From Rana temporaria (lineage: Eukaryota; Chordata; Amphibia; Anura; Ranidae): a DNA stretch of 64,000 bases. Made by a program: the position numbers and the translations under genes. Below the pieces are notes generated by a model. That model worked only from the letters and a program-made list of their open reading frames with translations, made no database searches and had not been told where the DNA came from. Each line of letters starts with the position of its first letter. Positions within the stretch are counted from its first letter, which is position 1. The DNA lies in assembly GCF_905171775.1 (NCBI RefSeq), contig NC_053497.1, positions 39,593,781 to 39,657,780 of the forward strand, given 5' to 3'. Shown one piece after another: positions 20,581 to 31,483 of this stretch.

Positions 20581-20675
20581 CCTGTGTGGCCCCATAATCT
20601 CCTATTGCCCGGAGGCCCCTAAGTCTCCTTTTGCCCAAGGGCCCCATGAGTTGTCAGTCCTCCCCTGGGCTCACG

Positions 20676-20935
20676 TATTTGTTTGCAACTGTCATTTTAT
20701 GTTTTTCAGGCTGCTTACAGTTGTAAACCCTCACTTACAGTATACACCCAGTGAAGTACATAAGTTCTACCTGTTTATTTTCAGCCATCTATTTTCTACA
20801 GGGGTTCAAAGAGCAGAATTTGTAAAGCTGGTCTGAGAGTTCAGAAAAAAGGGGGCAGAGAGCTGAAATTACACTCTGCAGATCTCAGTGATAGCTTTGG
20901 GAGTTGATTGGAGGGAAGGGACATGCCCACCTTCA
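20676..20935. other. Unassigned sequence
   Basis: Repeat-poor spacer. No exon with supported boundaries. Confidence 0.4.
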
Positions 20936-21543
20936 GGCCTCGTACACACAACTGTTTTCCTCGACAGAATCCATCAAGAAACTTGGTGGCAGAGATTTTT
21001 TGCAGAGGAAACCGGTTGTGTGTATGTTTTTCGTCGAGAAAACTGTCGAGTAACTCAACGAGGAAAAAAGAGAACAAGTTCTCTTTTTCCTCGACGGGAG
21101 ACTCAATTTCCTCGTCGTGTTCCTCGTCGGGCTGGTTTCCGACGAGAAACACGTTCGTGTGTATGCTTAGAAACTCGCACATGCTCAGAATAAAGTATGA
21201 GACAGGAGCGCACCTACGGTAAAAGTAGCGTTCGTAATAGAGATAGCACATTCGTTACGCTGTAACAGACTGAAAAGTGCAAATTGTCTCTTACCAAACT
21301 TTTACTTAACACGCAGTAACATGAGATTAGCAAAAGCAGCCCTAAGGGTTGTGCCAGTGGAATCGAACTTCCCCTGCCGTAGTATGTGTTGTACGTCACC
21401 GCGTTTGAGAACGACGAGATTTGGTCTTGACAGTGTGTACGCAAAGAAAGCTTGTCAAGTTTCTCGACAAGCCTAACAAGGAACTCGTCGAGGAAAACGA
21501 TGTGTCTTTTCCGACGAGTTCCTCGTGGTCTCTGTACGAGGCC
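20936..21543. mobile_element. Family G MITE, long copy
   Basis: The left end is GGCCTCGTACACACAAC and the right end CTCTGTACGAGGCC. The flanks TCA and TTA suggest a diverged 3-bp duplication. Frames on both strands (for example the 136-aa minus frame starting at 21251) are by-products. Confidence 0.7.
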
Positions 21544-21693
21544 TTACACAGCACAAAGGAACAGATCTAAGGTTGTCAATTACAGGTGGTGTGCTGAAGC
21601 TCCCTCCCAGTCACCTTTTGTATCTCTTGGTGTCAAGAGAATGTTGCAGAAGTGATTAAAAAAAAATCAGACCGCAGACAAAAATGACACTGA
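21544..21693. other. Short spacer between two family G MITEs
   Basis: No feature beyond an A-run near 21659. Confidence 0.4.
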
Positions 21694-22124
21694 GGCCTCG
21701 TACACACAACCGAACATGTCCGATAAAAACGGTCCGCGGACCGTTTTCATCGGACATGTCTGCTGGGAGGTTTTGGTCTGATGTGTGTACACACCATCAG
21801 ACCAAAATCCCCGCGGACAGAGAACGCGGTGACGTAGAAGACACCGACGTTCTCTGACACGGAAGTTCAATGCTTCCACGCATGCGTCAAATCAATTTCG
21901 GGGCGCTGGTTATACGTCATAACCAGCGGACATGTCCGATGAGTCGTACTAACCATCGGACATGTCCGACGGACATGGTTCCAGCGGGCAAGTTTCTTAG
22001 CATGCTAAGAAACTTTTGTCCGCTGGAAACCGGTCCGCTAGGCCGTACACACGGTCGGACATGTCCGCGGAAACTGGTCCGCGGACCAGTTTCAGCAGAC
22101 TTGTTCGGCCGTGTGTACGAGGCC
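21694..22124. mobile_element. Family G MITE, GGACATGTCC-rich subfamily
   Basis: The ends are GGCCTCGTACACACAAC and GTGTGTACGAGGCC, with flanks TGA/TAA. The interior is a series of local palindromes (ACGGTCCGCGGACCGT, CTTAGCATGCTAAG). Sites matching the p53 half-site form RRRCWWGYYY occur at 21712-21721, 21752-21761, 21928-21937, 21958-21967, 21986-21995, 22057-22066 and 22097-22106. Confidence 0.8.
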
Positions 22125-22303
22125 TAAGTGCTCTTGTAGCGCCCTCTACTATAGGTAGGTATAGAGGTAAGGTTTTTTTTGTGATAGCTGGCAGGCAGGT
22201 ACATTTAGGCAGGCCTATTATGCATGCTAGGCCTGCTTGTTTTGATCTGGGGGGCAGGGAGTGGTTAGTGTAGCAGTGGGTGTGACCACCTGTCCTTTAG
22301 TTC
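22125..22303. other. Unassigned spacer
   Basis: Contains GTAGCGCCCTCTACT and a GCAGGCAGG stretch. No gene. Confidence 0.4.
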
Positions 22304-22607
22304 TGCTGTTCCGTGATAGGCGGAAAACACTCGGTTTCCCAGAAAACATTGTGTTCAGTGTTCCGCCTATCACGATCACCCTCTCGTTCGTGATAGACGA
22401 GAGGACGAAATGGCGATAGTGATAGATGGAAAACTGAACACAGTGTTTTCTGGGAAACCGAGTGTTCCTCCTGTGTTAAGTGTCCGCCTATCACGATCTC
22501 CCTCTCGTTCTCTCGCCTATCACGAACGAGAGGGCGATCGTAATAGGCAGAACACTGAAGACAGTGTTTTCTGGGAAACCGAGTGTTCTGCCTATCGCGG
22601 AACAGCA
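22304..22607. mobile_element. Multi-palindromic fold-back element
   Basis: The outer arms are TGCTGTTCCGTGATAGGC and GCCTATCGCGGAACAGCA. CTCGGTTTCCCAGAAAAC and its reverse complement recur several times in alternating orientation, as do CCTATCACGA blocks. Several nested stem-loops are possible. No target duplication is clear. Confidence 0.7.
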
Positions 22608-22659
22608 CAAGGAGGAGCGTGATTTTTTAAAACTGTATACTATAGTATGGTCTATGTCA

Positions 22660-23345
22660 TAGACTTGGGTACACAGATCGGATTCTGCAATGGGCACGGT
22701 GAGGTGAGGCTGCAATTGGCACAGTGAGGTGAGGCTGCAATGGGCAAGGTGAGGTCAGGCTGCAATGGGCACAGTGAGGTCAGGCTGCAAAAGGGCACAG
22801 TGAGATCAGGCTGCAAATGGGCACAGTGAGGTGAGGCTGCAAATGGGAACAGTGAGGTCAGGTTGCAAATGGGCACAGTGAGGTCAGGCTGCAAATGGGC
22901 ACGGTGAGGTCAGGCTGCAAATGGGCACAGTAAGGTCAGGCTACAAATGGGCACGGTGAGGTCAGGCTGCAAATGGGCACAGTAAGGTCAGGCTACAAAT
23001 GGGCACGGTGAGGTCAGGCTGCAAATGGGGACGGTGAGGTCAGGCTGCAAATGGGCACAGTGAAGTCAGGCTGCAAATGGGCACGGTGAGGTCAGGCTGC
23101 AAATGGGCACAGTAAGGTCAGGCTACAAATAGGCACGGTGAGGTCAGGCTGCAAATGGGCACGGTGAGGTCAGGCTGCAAATGGGCACAGTGAGTCCAGG
23201 CTGCAAATGGGCATTGTTGACCCTTATTTCCGCTTACAGTAGCTGCTGCATTCTCACCCTCGGCTTATACTCGAGTCAAAGGGTTTTCCCAGTTTTTTGG
23301 TGGTAAAATTAGGTCCTCGGCTTATACTCGAGTATATATACGGTA
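22660..23345. mobile_element. DNA element with minisatellite and CTCGAGTATA palindromic end
   Basis: The right end contains two copies of CTCGGCTTATACTCGAGT followed by ATATATACGG, a palindromic type of transposon end. The left end is not resolved. The interior is mostly the minisatellite at 22683-23215. Superfamily not determined. Confidence 0.5.
22683..23215. repeat. 25-26-bp minisatellite, about 20 units
   Basis: The unit is AATGGGCACAGTGAGGTCAG followed by GCTGCA, with CACGG/CACAG and GAGGT/AAGGT variants. The units resemble those at 17886-18150 (GGGCA, GTGAGG, GCTGCA in the same order). Confidence 0.95.
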
Positions 23346-23985
23346 AGTAGCTGGCGTACACACTATAGAGGGATAAATATCCTGCTCTGTTTTTTCATTA
23401 TTATTATAGTTAGATAAAAGTGGAAAAATATTATAACAGTATGGGTATTGAGAAGCATAGACCTCCTTCCATTTCAGAGTGCTAAGATCTGCGCTGTCAC
23501 GCTGGTAAGGATAGCATATGGGGGTCGAGGAGGAAGCCTTCTGTAGAAACACTTTAACATGGCCAAGGTAACAAGGCCTCTTTAAGCAATCATTGTGGCC
23601 ACAACTTTTTTGCTTAACATGAACAATTTCCCTTCCAAGAAATCCGTGTCCTCTGCCTAGGAATTGCTGGGCATTATCGCAATTGGGTGTAACTGTTGTT
23701 TTACAGTCTGAAGTGACGTTCTAAAGCTGGATTGCTGACCCACCCGAATGACATAAGGGAGACCCTTGCACAGAATTAACCCTGTCCCAGCTCGGTCATT
23801 ATATACCAGACAGGGACAGCTGTCATTTAACTGAGATCACCATCCTGTGAACATCAGAAGACATCTTTGTGATACTACAGCTTTCCAATCCATATGTGGT
23901 GGTTGCATTAGCTTTCTTTCTACAGTCTGAGAACATGTGTACTAGGTACAGAAAATACTGCTGATCCTTCCAGAAGTGCAGTGTC
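23346..23985. other. Unassigned, repeat-poor sequence
   Basis: About 640 bp without recognised repeats. No open frame has convincing splice sites or protein similarity. Possibly single-copy DNA. Confidence 0.4.
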
Positions 23986-24262
23986 CATAGCCGCTCACTG
24001 TATCACTCGGCGCGCAGCGTCACTGGATGTAATTGACAGCAGCGCCAGCCAATAGCTGCGCTGCTCTTAATGCATCCGCTCTAGCCAATCAGCGGCCAGG
24101 CTGAGCGGCGAAGAGGATCTCGTGACCGAGCGCGGGAATTTCGAGGGGTCAGGTAAGTATATCAGGGGGGGGGGGGGGGGGGCGGCGGCAGCATCAGATG
24201 TTTTTTCACCTTAATGCATAGATTGCATTAAGGTGAAAACATTTTTTACTTTACAACTCCTT
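23986..24262 (-). mobile_element. Family B TTAA-type MITE fragment
   Basis: The right end TTTACAACTCCT is followed by TTAA (24263-24266). AGGTAAGTATATCAG and a G-run of 18 at 24165-24182 match family features (the C-run of sister copies). Left end approximate. Confidence 0.5.
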
Positions 24263-24304
24263 TAACGTAAAACTTTTTTAGAGAGGAGAGGGATTAGAAT
24301 CTCT

Positions 24305-24992
24305 TAGCTAGATTCAGATAGACTTAGGCTGGCGTATCAGTAGATACACCAGCCTAAGTCAGAATCTGCGCCCACGCAAATTTAAGCGTATTCTGGTAAC
24401 CAGATACGCTTAAATTAGGCTAAGATACGAGCGGCGTAAGTGTCTTACACCGTTGTATCTTAAAGTGTAATTTTTAGACTGGCCGCTAGGTGGCTCTTCC
24501 ATTGCGGTCGGCGTAGAATATGTAAATCACTAGATACGCCTATTCACGAACGTACGCCCGGCCGACGCAGTAAAGATACGCCGTTTCCATAAGAGATAGG
24601 CCGCCTGAAGATAAACATGCCCCCTAGGTGGCGTAGCCAATGTTAAGTATGGCCGTCGTTTGCGTAAGTCGTCCGTGAATAGGGCTGGACGTAATTTACG
24701 TCCACATCGAAACCAATACGTCCTTGCGGCGTACTTTGCCGCAATGCACAATTGGATATGTACACGGACGGCGCAATCACGTCAGGCCACACCCCATTAA
24801 CATAAAACACGCCCTCTCAGCCAAATTTGAATTAGGCGCGCTTACGCCCGCCGCATTTACGCTACACCGCCGTAACTTAGCAGGCAAGTACTTTGTGAAT
24901 CATGTACTTGCCTCGCTAACTTACGGCAGCGTAGTGTAAATGCCATACGCTACGCCACCGCAACTATGCGCCCGCCATCCTGAATCTAGCTA
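24305..24992. mobile_element. Family H element, copy E
   Basis: Identical 11-bp inverted ends, TAGCTAGATTC. The duplication TCT lies at 24302-24304 and 24993-24995. Confidence 0.8.
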
Positions 24993-24995
24993 TCT

Positions 24996-25279
24996 GTCAG
25001 TTTTTATTGCAGTCTGTGTCCCCGTTAAGGAGATTCACTCTCTCAATTTGTCCTGTTTACCATTATCATCGAAAGTGAAAGTAAAAGAAAATGCCAAATG
25101 GTGGGTTGTCCCCAGAAAAGTAATAGAGGGGAAATCTTCCAGTGGGGACACTAGTTCTGGTGACCTTGTGGCCCCCAAGGAATTCCCCTAATTTGCAGGG
25201 ATTTCCTCTCACTTCCGATTTGGCTATGGGACTGGAAATGAAGGGAAATCTCTGCAATGGGACACTGATGGAGAGAAAT
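24996..25279. repeat. Probable interspersed repeat around copy F
   Basis: GATTTCCTCTCACTTCC and GAAATGAAGGGAAATCTCTG look like a known frog repeat. The sequence appears to continue past the family H insertion at 26011. No coding content. Confidence 0.35.
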
Positions 25280-26010
25280 GCCTAGATTCACGTACGTTGC
25301 CGCAACTTTGCGGCGGCGTAGCCTAAGGCATTTAAGCTACGCCGCCGTAAGTTAGCGAGGCAAGTACATGATTCACAATGTACTTGCCTGCTATGTTACG
25401 GCGGCGTAGCCTAAAGCGGGCAGGCGTAAGGGTGCCAAATTCAAATGTGTGTAAGGGGGGCGTGTTTTATGTTAATAAGGCTTGACCTTACGCTTTTGAA
25501 GTTTTTCTTTACTGCGCATGCGCCAGGCGCCTACACTTCCCAGTGTGCATTGCGGCTAAGTACGCCGCACGGGCCTATTGATTTTGACGTGGACGTAAAC
25601 AACGTAAATCCAGATTCACGGACGACTTACGCAAACGACGTAAAAATTTTGAATTTTGACGCGGGAACGGCGGCCATACTTAACATTACTATTCCATGTA
25701 GGGCTAGGCTCTAACTTTAGGCGGCCTATCTCTAACGTAAACGGCGTAAAAGTACTGCGTCAGCCAGGCGTACGTTCGTGAATCGGCGGATCTACACATT
25801 TACATATTCTACGCCAACCGCAATGGAAGTGCCACCTAGCGGCCATCTGAAATATTGCAATCTAAGATAGGACGGCGCAAGCTGTCGTATCTTAGATATG
25901 TTTAAGCGTATCTCTGTTTGAGCATACACTTAAACATAAGTCGGCGTAGATTCTGAGTTAGGTCGGCTTATCTACTGATAAGCCGGCCTAACTCTTACAG
26001 AATCTACCTA
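25280..26010. mobile_element. Family H element, copy F
   Basis: The ends are GCCTAGATTC and GAATCTACCTA, one base different in length. AAT is duplicated at 25277-25279 and 26011-26013. Confidence 0.75.
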
Positions 26011-26013
26011 AAT

Positions 26014-26520
26014 AAGTCTGACAGGGGTTAAAATGAACAAAAAAAAAATGTTGCCAATAGTTTATTTTTCTATTGTTGAGTCATGGAATGTTTTGGAAGA
26101 ATTTTTGGAGCTCTAGTCTCATTATTGTTGAGAACCACTGGCCTAGAGATAGACTAATTATTTTAGGTATATTTTGGTTTGTTACGTACTGTAATTTTAT
26201 CATTTCTTGTCTCCGCAAAATACACTGAATGCACTTTTTTTTCCTTATCCCCTGTAATCTGGTGTTTGGTTTCTGTTTGAGAGGTAAATCAGTGAAAACT
26301 AAATCTGTTCCTGCTAAAACACTGGGCTGTTTACCTTGGTTACTGATACTGAGTGCTCCGGGGAGAAAAAGCATGACGTACAGTAGCGGGAATTCGGTGC
26401 GCTGTATATTGATTTATGTGTAAAGGTGTACAAAGAGGTCATGTAATGATGTAGTAGTGTGTATTCTGGGTTCTGTGTATGCAGTTCAGGGTATTGTGAC
26501 ATTTGGGACTTGGGCTCTGT
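26014..26520. other. Unassigned, with a possible hAT end
   Basis: ATTGTTGAGAACCACTG at 26123-26139 is, reverse-complemented, a hAT-like CAGTGGTTCTCAAC end, but no partner was found. The rest is unrecognised. Confidence 0.4.
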
Positions 26521-27272
26521 GGCCCAGATTCATGTAGATTCGCCTATCTTTAGGCGGGCGTAGCGTATCTCAGATACACTATGCCGCCGTAACTTAGAGC
26601 GGCAGGTCCTGTATTCTCAAAGAACTTGCGCTTTAAGTTACGCCGGCGTAGTGTAACTGGCCCGGCATAGGCCCGTCTAATTCAAATGTGGAAGTGGTAG
26701 GCGTGTTTTATGGAAATCAATCGTGACCCCACGTAATTGACGCTTTTAACGAACGGCGCATGCGCCGTCCATGGATGTATCCCAGTGCGCATGCTCCAAA
26801 TTACGCCGCAACTACTCAATGCTTTCGACGTGAACGTAACTTCCGCACAGCCCCATTCAAGGACGACTTACGCAAACTACGTCAAATGTGAAAAATTCTA
26901 CGCTGTTCCGACGTCCATACCTAACATTGGTACGCCTCATCTACGCCTCATAGAGCAGGGGTAACTTTACGCTCCAAAAAAGCCTTACGTAAATGACTTA
27001 AAAAAATGCGCCGGGAGCACGTACGTTTGAGAATCAGCGTATCTAGCTCATTACCATATTCGACTTGTAAATCGACGGAAGCGCCACCTAGCGGCCAGCG
27101 TAAATATGCAACTTAGATACGACGGCGTAAGAGACTTACGCCGGTCGGATCTAAGACAAATCTATGCGTAACTGATTCTAAGAATCAGGTGCATAGATAC
27201 GTCGTCGTAACTCTGAGTGTGAGGCGTCGTATCTGGAGATACGCCGGCGAAACTCCTTTGAGAATCTGGGCC
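26521..27272. mobile_element. Family H element, copy G
   Basis: The perfect 11-bp inverted ends are GGCCCAGATTC and GAATCTGGGCC. TGT is duplicated at 26518-26520 and 27273-27275. Confidence 0.88.
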
Positions 27273-27589
27273 TGTGTATATAGGACATGCTGTAGTAGCG
27301 TGTATACTGGTTTGGATGTAGTAGTACTCTATGTACTGTATACTGGATTTGGGCTATGTATATACAGGAGATGGTGTAGAAGTGTGTGTAGTGGGCCTGA
27401 GTCATTTGAATACACGTCTTCGTGTTTTAGTCTATAGTATGTTTTGGATCTGGTGTGTGTATATGACAGCCTTTCTCAACCATGGCTCCGTGGAACTCTA
27501 GGGTTCCTCCAAAGGTTTCAAGGACTTCCAATATCTGCCTCCCAGATAAGTAAGAACTGACACCAATTATTTTTTGATATCTGTATATG

Positions 27590-28140
27590 GGCATTCTTCC
27601 CACTGACCACCAGTGTACAAAGCTTTCTCCCCACTGACCACCGATGTAAGAAGCATTCTTCCCATTGACCACCAAGGTAGGGGCATTCTTTCCACTGACC
27701 ACCAAGGTAAGGGGCATTCTTTCCACTGACCACCGAGGTAAGGGGCATTTTTCCCACTGACCACCAAGGTAAGGGGCATTTTTCCCACTGACCACCAAGG
27801 TAAGGGGCATTTTTCCCACTGACCACCAAGGTAAGGGGCATTCTTCCCACTGACCACCAAAGTAAGAGAACCTATCTTCCTATTGACCCCCAATGTAAGG
27901 ATCATTCTGGCCACTTACTGCCAATGTAAGAAGCATTTTTCAACTATCTACCAATGTAAGGTGAATTATTTCCACTGATCGCCAATGTAAAGAGTGTTCT
28001 TTCCACTGACCACCAATGTAAAGAGTACTCTTCCCATTGATCACAAGTATAATGTGAACCATCTATCTTTGACCACTAGTGTACGGAGGTCCTTTTCCCA
28101 CAATGTAAGTGACACTTTCCCAATGGGTAATGGGTTCTTC
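27590..28140. repeat. 30-31-bp minisatellite (CCACTGACCACCAAGGTAAG)
   Basis: Roughly 17 units are present, well conserved at 27640-27850 and diverging to the right. Related units form the arrays at 54796-55624 and 55770-56543. The minus-strand frames with a repeating WWSV pattern are artefacts. Confidence 0.93.
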
Positions 28141-28157
28141 ATTGACCTTGAATGTAA

Positions 28158-28593
28158 GGCCCCGGACACACGAGGAGACATGTCCGATAAAAAAAGGCCC
28201 GCGGACCGTTTTCATCGGACATGTCTCCTGGGAGCTTTTGGTCTGATGTGTGTACACACCATCAGACCAAAATCCCAGCGGACAGAGAACGCGGTGATGT
28301 AGAAGACACCGACGTTCTCAAACACGGAAGTGCAATGCTTACACGCATGCGTCAAATCAATTCGACGCATGCGCGGGATTTCGGGACGCTGGTTACACGT
28401 CATAACCAGCGGACATGTCCGACTAGGTGTACTAACCATCGGACATGTCCGACGGACATGTTTCCAGCGGACAAGTTTCTTAGCTTGCTAAGAAACTTTT
28501 GTCCGCTGGAAACCTGTCCGCTAGGCCGCACACACGGTCGGACATGTCCGCGGACCAGTTTCAGTGGACATGTTCGACCGTGTGTACGCGGCC
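28158..28593. mobile_element. Family G MITE, GGACATGTCC-rich subfamily, second copy
   Basis: The left end is GGCCCCGGACACACGAGG and the right end GTGTGTACGCGGCC. The flanks TAA and TGA mirror those of the copy at 21694. Eight sites fit RRRCWWGYYY: 28176-28185, 28217-28226, 28411-28420, 28441-28450, 28454-28463, 28469-28478, 28540-28549 and 28566-28575. Confidence 0.8.
28441..28478. promoter_or_regulatory. Candidate p53-family response element inside a MITE
   Basis: Three decamers fit the p53 half-site consensus exactly: GGACATGTCC, GGACATGTTT and GGACAAGTTT. They are separated by 3 and 5 bp, within the 0-13 bp spacing known for p53 sites. This is a sequence match only; no binding or use is shown, and the same palindrome may exist for reasons of transposon structure. 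Confidence 0.4.
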
Positions 28594-28980
28594 TGAGACG
28601 TAACTTTTCCACTAACCACCAAGGTAAGAGGGTCCTTCTCCTACTGATGGCTGATCTAAGGGGCCCTTCTCTGGTTTATAAGGGGGCTCTTCACTGACCT
28701 CCAATGTAAGGGGGTACTTTTCTATTTACTACCAGGAGTATTAATCCTCTGGCCACCAATGTGAAAAACAATACAATTTTCACTGCAGTTCCTTTCTGGC
28801 CATTTGTAAAATATTTGTATCATATAGAGCAACCATGGGTGTTAAACATGTGAAGAATGCCACATTCCATATTCATTATTTATTTGCTACTTACTATTCA
28901 CTGTGATATACCATGAGATGTAGATATAATTATTTGCAGGAATTCTAAATCTGAAAGTTATTTTAAGGGTTCCTCTGTGT

Positions 28981-29829
28981 TAGGAATGTAGCTGGCTGCT
29001 GTTAAGAGTGGGTTGCGCATTCTTGTGCCCAATCTCCTGCTTTACCCCCCGCTTTCCTGATTGGCTGCCATGTTACAGAGCAGCTTGTGTGAGATCTTGT
29101 CCGCTTTTTCTGTTTCTCTCTCTGCCAGGCTGCTTTCATTACAGAGCGGTTGGAGGAACAGGCTGTGTCCCTCTCACCCCATGCTTCGTGAGCACTGAGA
29201 CTTCTGGGACAACTGAGTTGCAAGCATATGGGGCGGACCTGTTGCATGCCAGTAGTAGCGAGTGGAACTACAAAGCTTAATCCTTTGCTGCACACAGATA
29301 ATGCAATAGAGACTGCTCCTTACTAGCAGCCCATCAGACATCCATTACACACTCTTAAAGGGACAGCTTAACGTGTACCACCTTACAGAAGGGCCCCAAT
29401 ACAAGACAGCTAATACTGACAATTAGGCACCGGGTACTTTGCAGCCACCCACAGGGGTATCCCTTTGTCAAGAACGCATTCATCCACCCACTATTGGGGT
29501 TGTATGCGTAGTGGGCACACAGGACCTTTATTTTTTGGGGGGGTTAGTTAATAACAATATGCTTAACCCTGTTTGCACCAGTTATAATTTGGTTTAGCAT
29601 CACTACAGTTCAGTGCCATTCTATGGGTCAGTGTGCACATTATCTAGTACAGCATCTTTACGCGTGTTAAATTGCTTGTTTATTAGTTCATGCATTGTGT
29701 AACTGCATTGCCATAATACATCCTTTCAATCTACCATGCAGTTGTTGTGGCCTATTTTCTGTGCATTATTAAAGAGCGGTAGCATCATCTAAGTTACACA
29801 GGTGTGTCAGTGGGGACCAAGCAGCTTAA
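28981..29829. other. Unassigned, repeat-poor sequence
   Basis: About 850 bp without a recognised repeat. Overlapping 90-97-aa frames occur on both strands at 29002-29295, but none has recognisable domain content or splice context. Confidence 0.4.
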
Positions 29830-30324
29830 AGGAACACTAAAGGTTTGTTTTTTTATTAGATCAATTGATTGCTGTAAGCTAGAGCATTTAAATATCACTT
29901 ACCTTGTTTTTCCTTTTTGACCTCCAAAATACAGTAATCCAGGTTTGAAAATGCCATTTCCTGTCTCTCCTCTTCTTGCTTTCCACCAGCATCTGAGCTG
30001 TTTTGCATGGTGGAAAGCAGAATGTGCTCACCCCCTCCCTATGACTACAGCCCTGCATGAAGATGCTCTCTTATCCCTCACAGGCATGGAGGCTAAGCCT
30101 AATGGGAACTGTAGTTCCCATTAGGCCGTTATGTATCAAGAATGAATGCGCACCGCAAACCAGGAAGTCAGTGAGAATAATGATTCAGGAGTGCTGGATG
30201 TGAATAAAACAGCTTGATTTCAACAGGTATCAAACTAGTTATAATGCAAAACATTACTTTTTACTTTATCAGCTACTGTCAGACTTTAATTTAAGAGGAA
30301 AATATTTTTGTCTTTACAACCCCT
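29830..30324 (-). mobile_element. Family B-type TTAA element
   Basis: TTAA lies at 29826-29829 and 30325-30328. It starts AGGAACACTAAAGG and ends TTTACAACCCCT. The interior has AACTGTAGTTCCCATTAGGC and a matching inverted block. Confidence 0.7.
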
Positions 30325-30328
30325 TTAA

Positions 30329-30784
30329 AGAGTTGGGCAGAACTGGGTTCCCCACTCCTTCACAGCCAGGCAAAAAATATGTAAATAATTATAAATAATT
30401 ATAACAAATAATAATATAATTATAATAAAAATTATTCAATAATGTAATCAACTCAAAATCTCTGAAATGTTCTCAGTTGCAGAATTGTCGCTGTCATTAC
30501 TTTTATTTTTTTATGACGAATTTCCCCACAAATCGCTATCGCACAATTCTGCAAGTGATTATAATTTATTATCGCTGTTTTCTAGCTGCTCTAAAACCAT
30601 TTTTGACATAAAGGGACACTTTTGGTTGCTATGAACAATATATAGTTTGCAGGCAGAAAGAACAGTTTTTATTATATAAAAGAACATGTAGGACACTGGG
30701 CAGACCACTAGGGACAAGGGGGGTGTGCATTTTTTACATACAGTACTGTAATCTATAAGATTACAGTATACTGTATGCAATGTG
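30329..30784. other. Unassigned AT-rich sequence
   Basis: Contains ATAATTATAA-rich low-complexity DNA and a small palindrome near 30740-30775. No gene. Confidence 0.4.
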
Positions 30785-31053
30785 TTTGTTTATGTTTTTG
30801 AATTTGGCGCCGTTCTCCGCCCCCGTGCGTCATAACGTTGCAGGGAACGGAGATCGGCGGCACACAGAGGCACTGTGTGAATCGAGCGAGCACCCGCTCG
30901 CTCACACAGCGCGGTGGCATCGCTGGATCCAGGGAAAACGTAAGTAAACACTGCCTGTGGATTCAGCGAGGCAAGCCCGAGTCTGACTCAGGGTTACCGA
31001 TCGCAGCAAAAAAATGTAACCCTGAGTCAGACTCTGGAACACCGCCAGGGGGG
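30785..31053. mobile_element. TTAA-type repeat fragment (CCGCCAGGGGGG end)
   Basis: The right end ACCGCCAGGGGGG is followed by TTAA at 31054-31057. CGAGTCTGACTCAGGGTTAC near 30980 is inverted at about 31015-31035. The left end is not defined. Confidence 0.45.
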
Positions 31054-31152
31054 TTAAGTATGCAGATCAACCCTCCTGGCCTCCCCCCTCTAGTTTCTAG
31101 AAATGTCTTCAAACTTCCAGAACCAGGGGGAGACACCAGACCCTGCCTGTAT

Positions 31153-31423
31153 GGCCCCGTACACACGTCCGAGGAACTCGACATGCCAAACACATCGAGT
31201 TCCTCGTCGAGTTCAGTGTTGAAGCCGCCGAGGATCTCGGTGGGCCGACTTTCCTCATTGAACAACGAGGAAATAGAGAACATGTTCTCTATTTGGCCCG
31301 ACGAGTTCCTCATCGGCTTCCTCGCTGAAAAGTGTACACACGACCGAGTTTCTTGGTAGAATCCAGCTCCGATCGAGTTTCTGGCTGAATTCTGCTGAGA
31401 AACTCGGTCGTGTGTACGGGGCC
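31153..31423. mobile_element. Family G MITE, GAGTTTCTCGG subfamily
   Basis: The ends are GGCCCCGTACACACG and CGTGTGTACGGGGCC. It is nearly the reverse complement of the copy at 48175-48444. The 156-aa minus frame and the 173-aa plus frame across it are by-products of the element. Confidence 0.8.
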
Positions 31424-31483
31424 TTTGAGTCATTCAGCCTGACCTGAAGGAAACCCATGACCCAATTTAGACTCACAAGTTAA

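Larger units (their letters stand above)
19512..20667. mobile_element. hAT element with perfect 8-bp TSD, carrying a nested family H element
   Basis: GGCTCACG lies at 19504-19511 and 20668-20675. The ends are CAGGGGCGGACTGACCATTC and, reverse-complemented, CAGGGGAGGACTGACAACTC. The nested family H element occupies 19727-20461 and a TG-rich microsatellite follows. The shorter copy at 47496-47863 has the same ends and lacks the nested element. Confidence 0.92.
27467..28980. mobile_element. hAT-like element with internal minisatellite and nested family G MITE
   Basis: The left end CAGCCTTTCTCAACCATGG and the following GGTTCCTCCAAAGG are hAT-like and match the start of the element at 54715. The minisatellite spans 27590-28140 and a family G MITE occupies 28158-28593. 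The right end is not clear and may be decayed near GGGTTCCTCTGTG at 28968. Confidence 0.55.

Noticed and set aside
22683..23215. CRISPR-like or centromeric satellite array
   Set aside because: No spacers, only about 20 short units, and it is bounded by transposon ends.
27427..27914. Minus-strand frames with repeated GGQWEKCPL text
   Set aside because: Minisatellite artefact; three overlapping frames show the same pattern.
29002..29295. Overlapping 90- and 97-aa frames on opposite strands
   Set aside because: No splice context or domain. Antisense overlap is typical of chance frames in GC-moderate DNA.
30963..31433. 156-aa minus-strand frame and 173-aa plus-strand frame over the same DNA
   Set aside because: Both cross the ends of a family G MITE whose other copies give similar unrelated frames.
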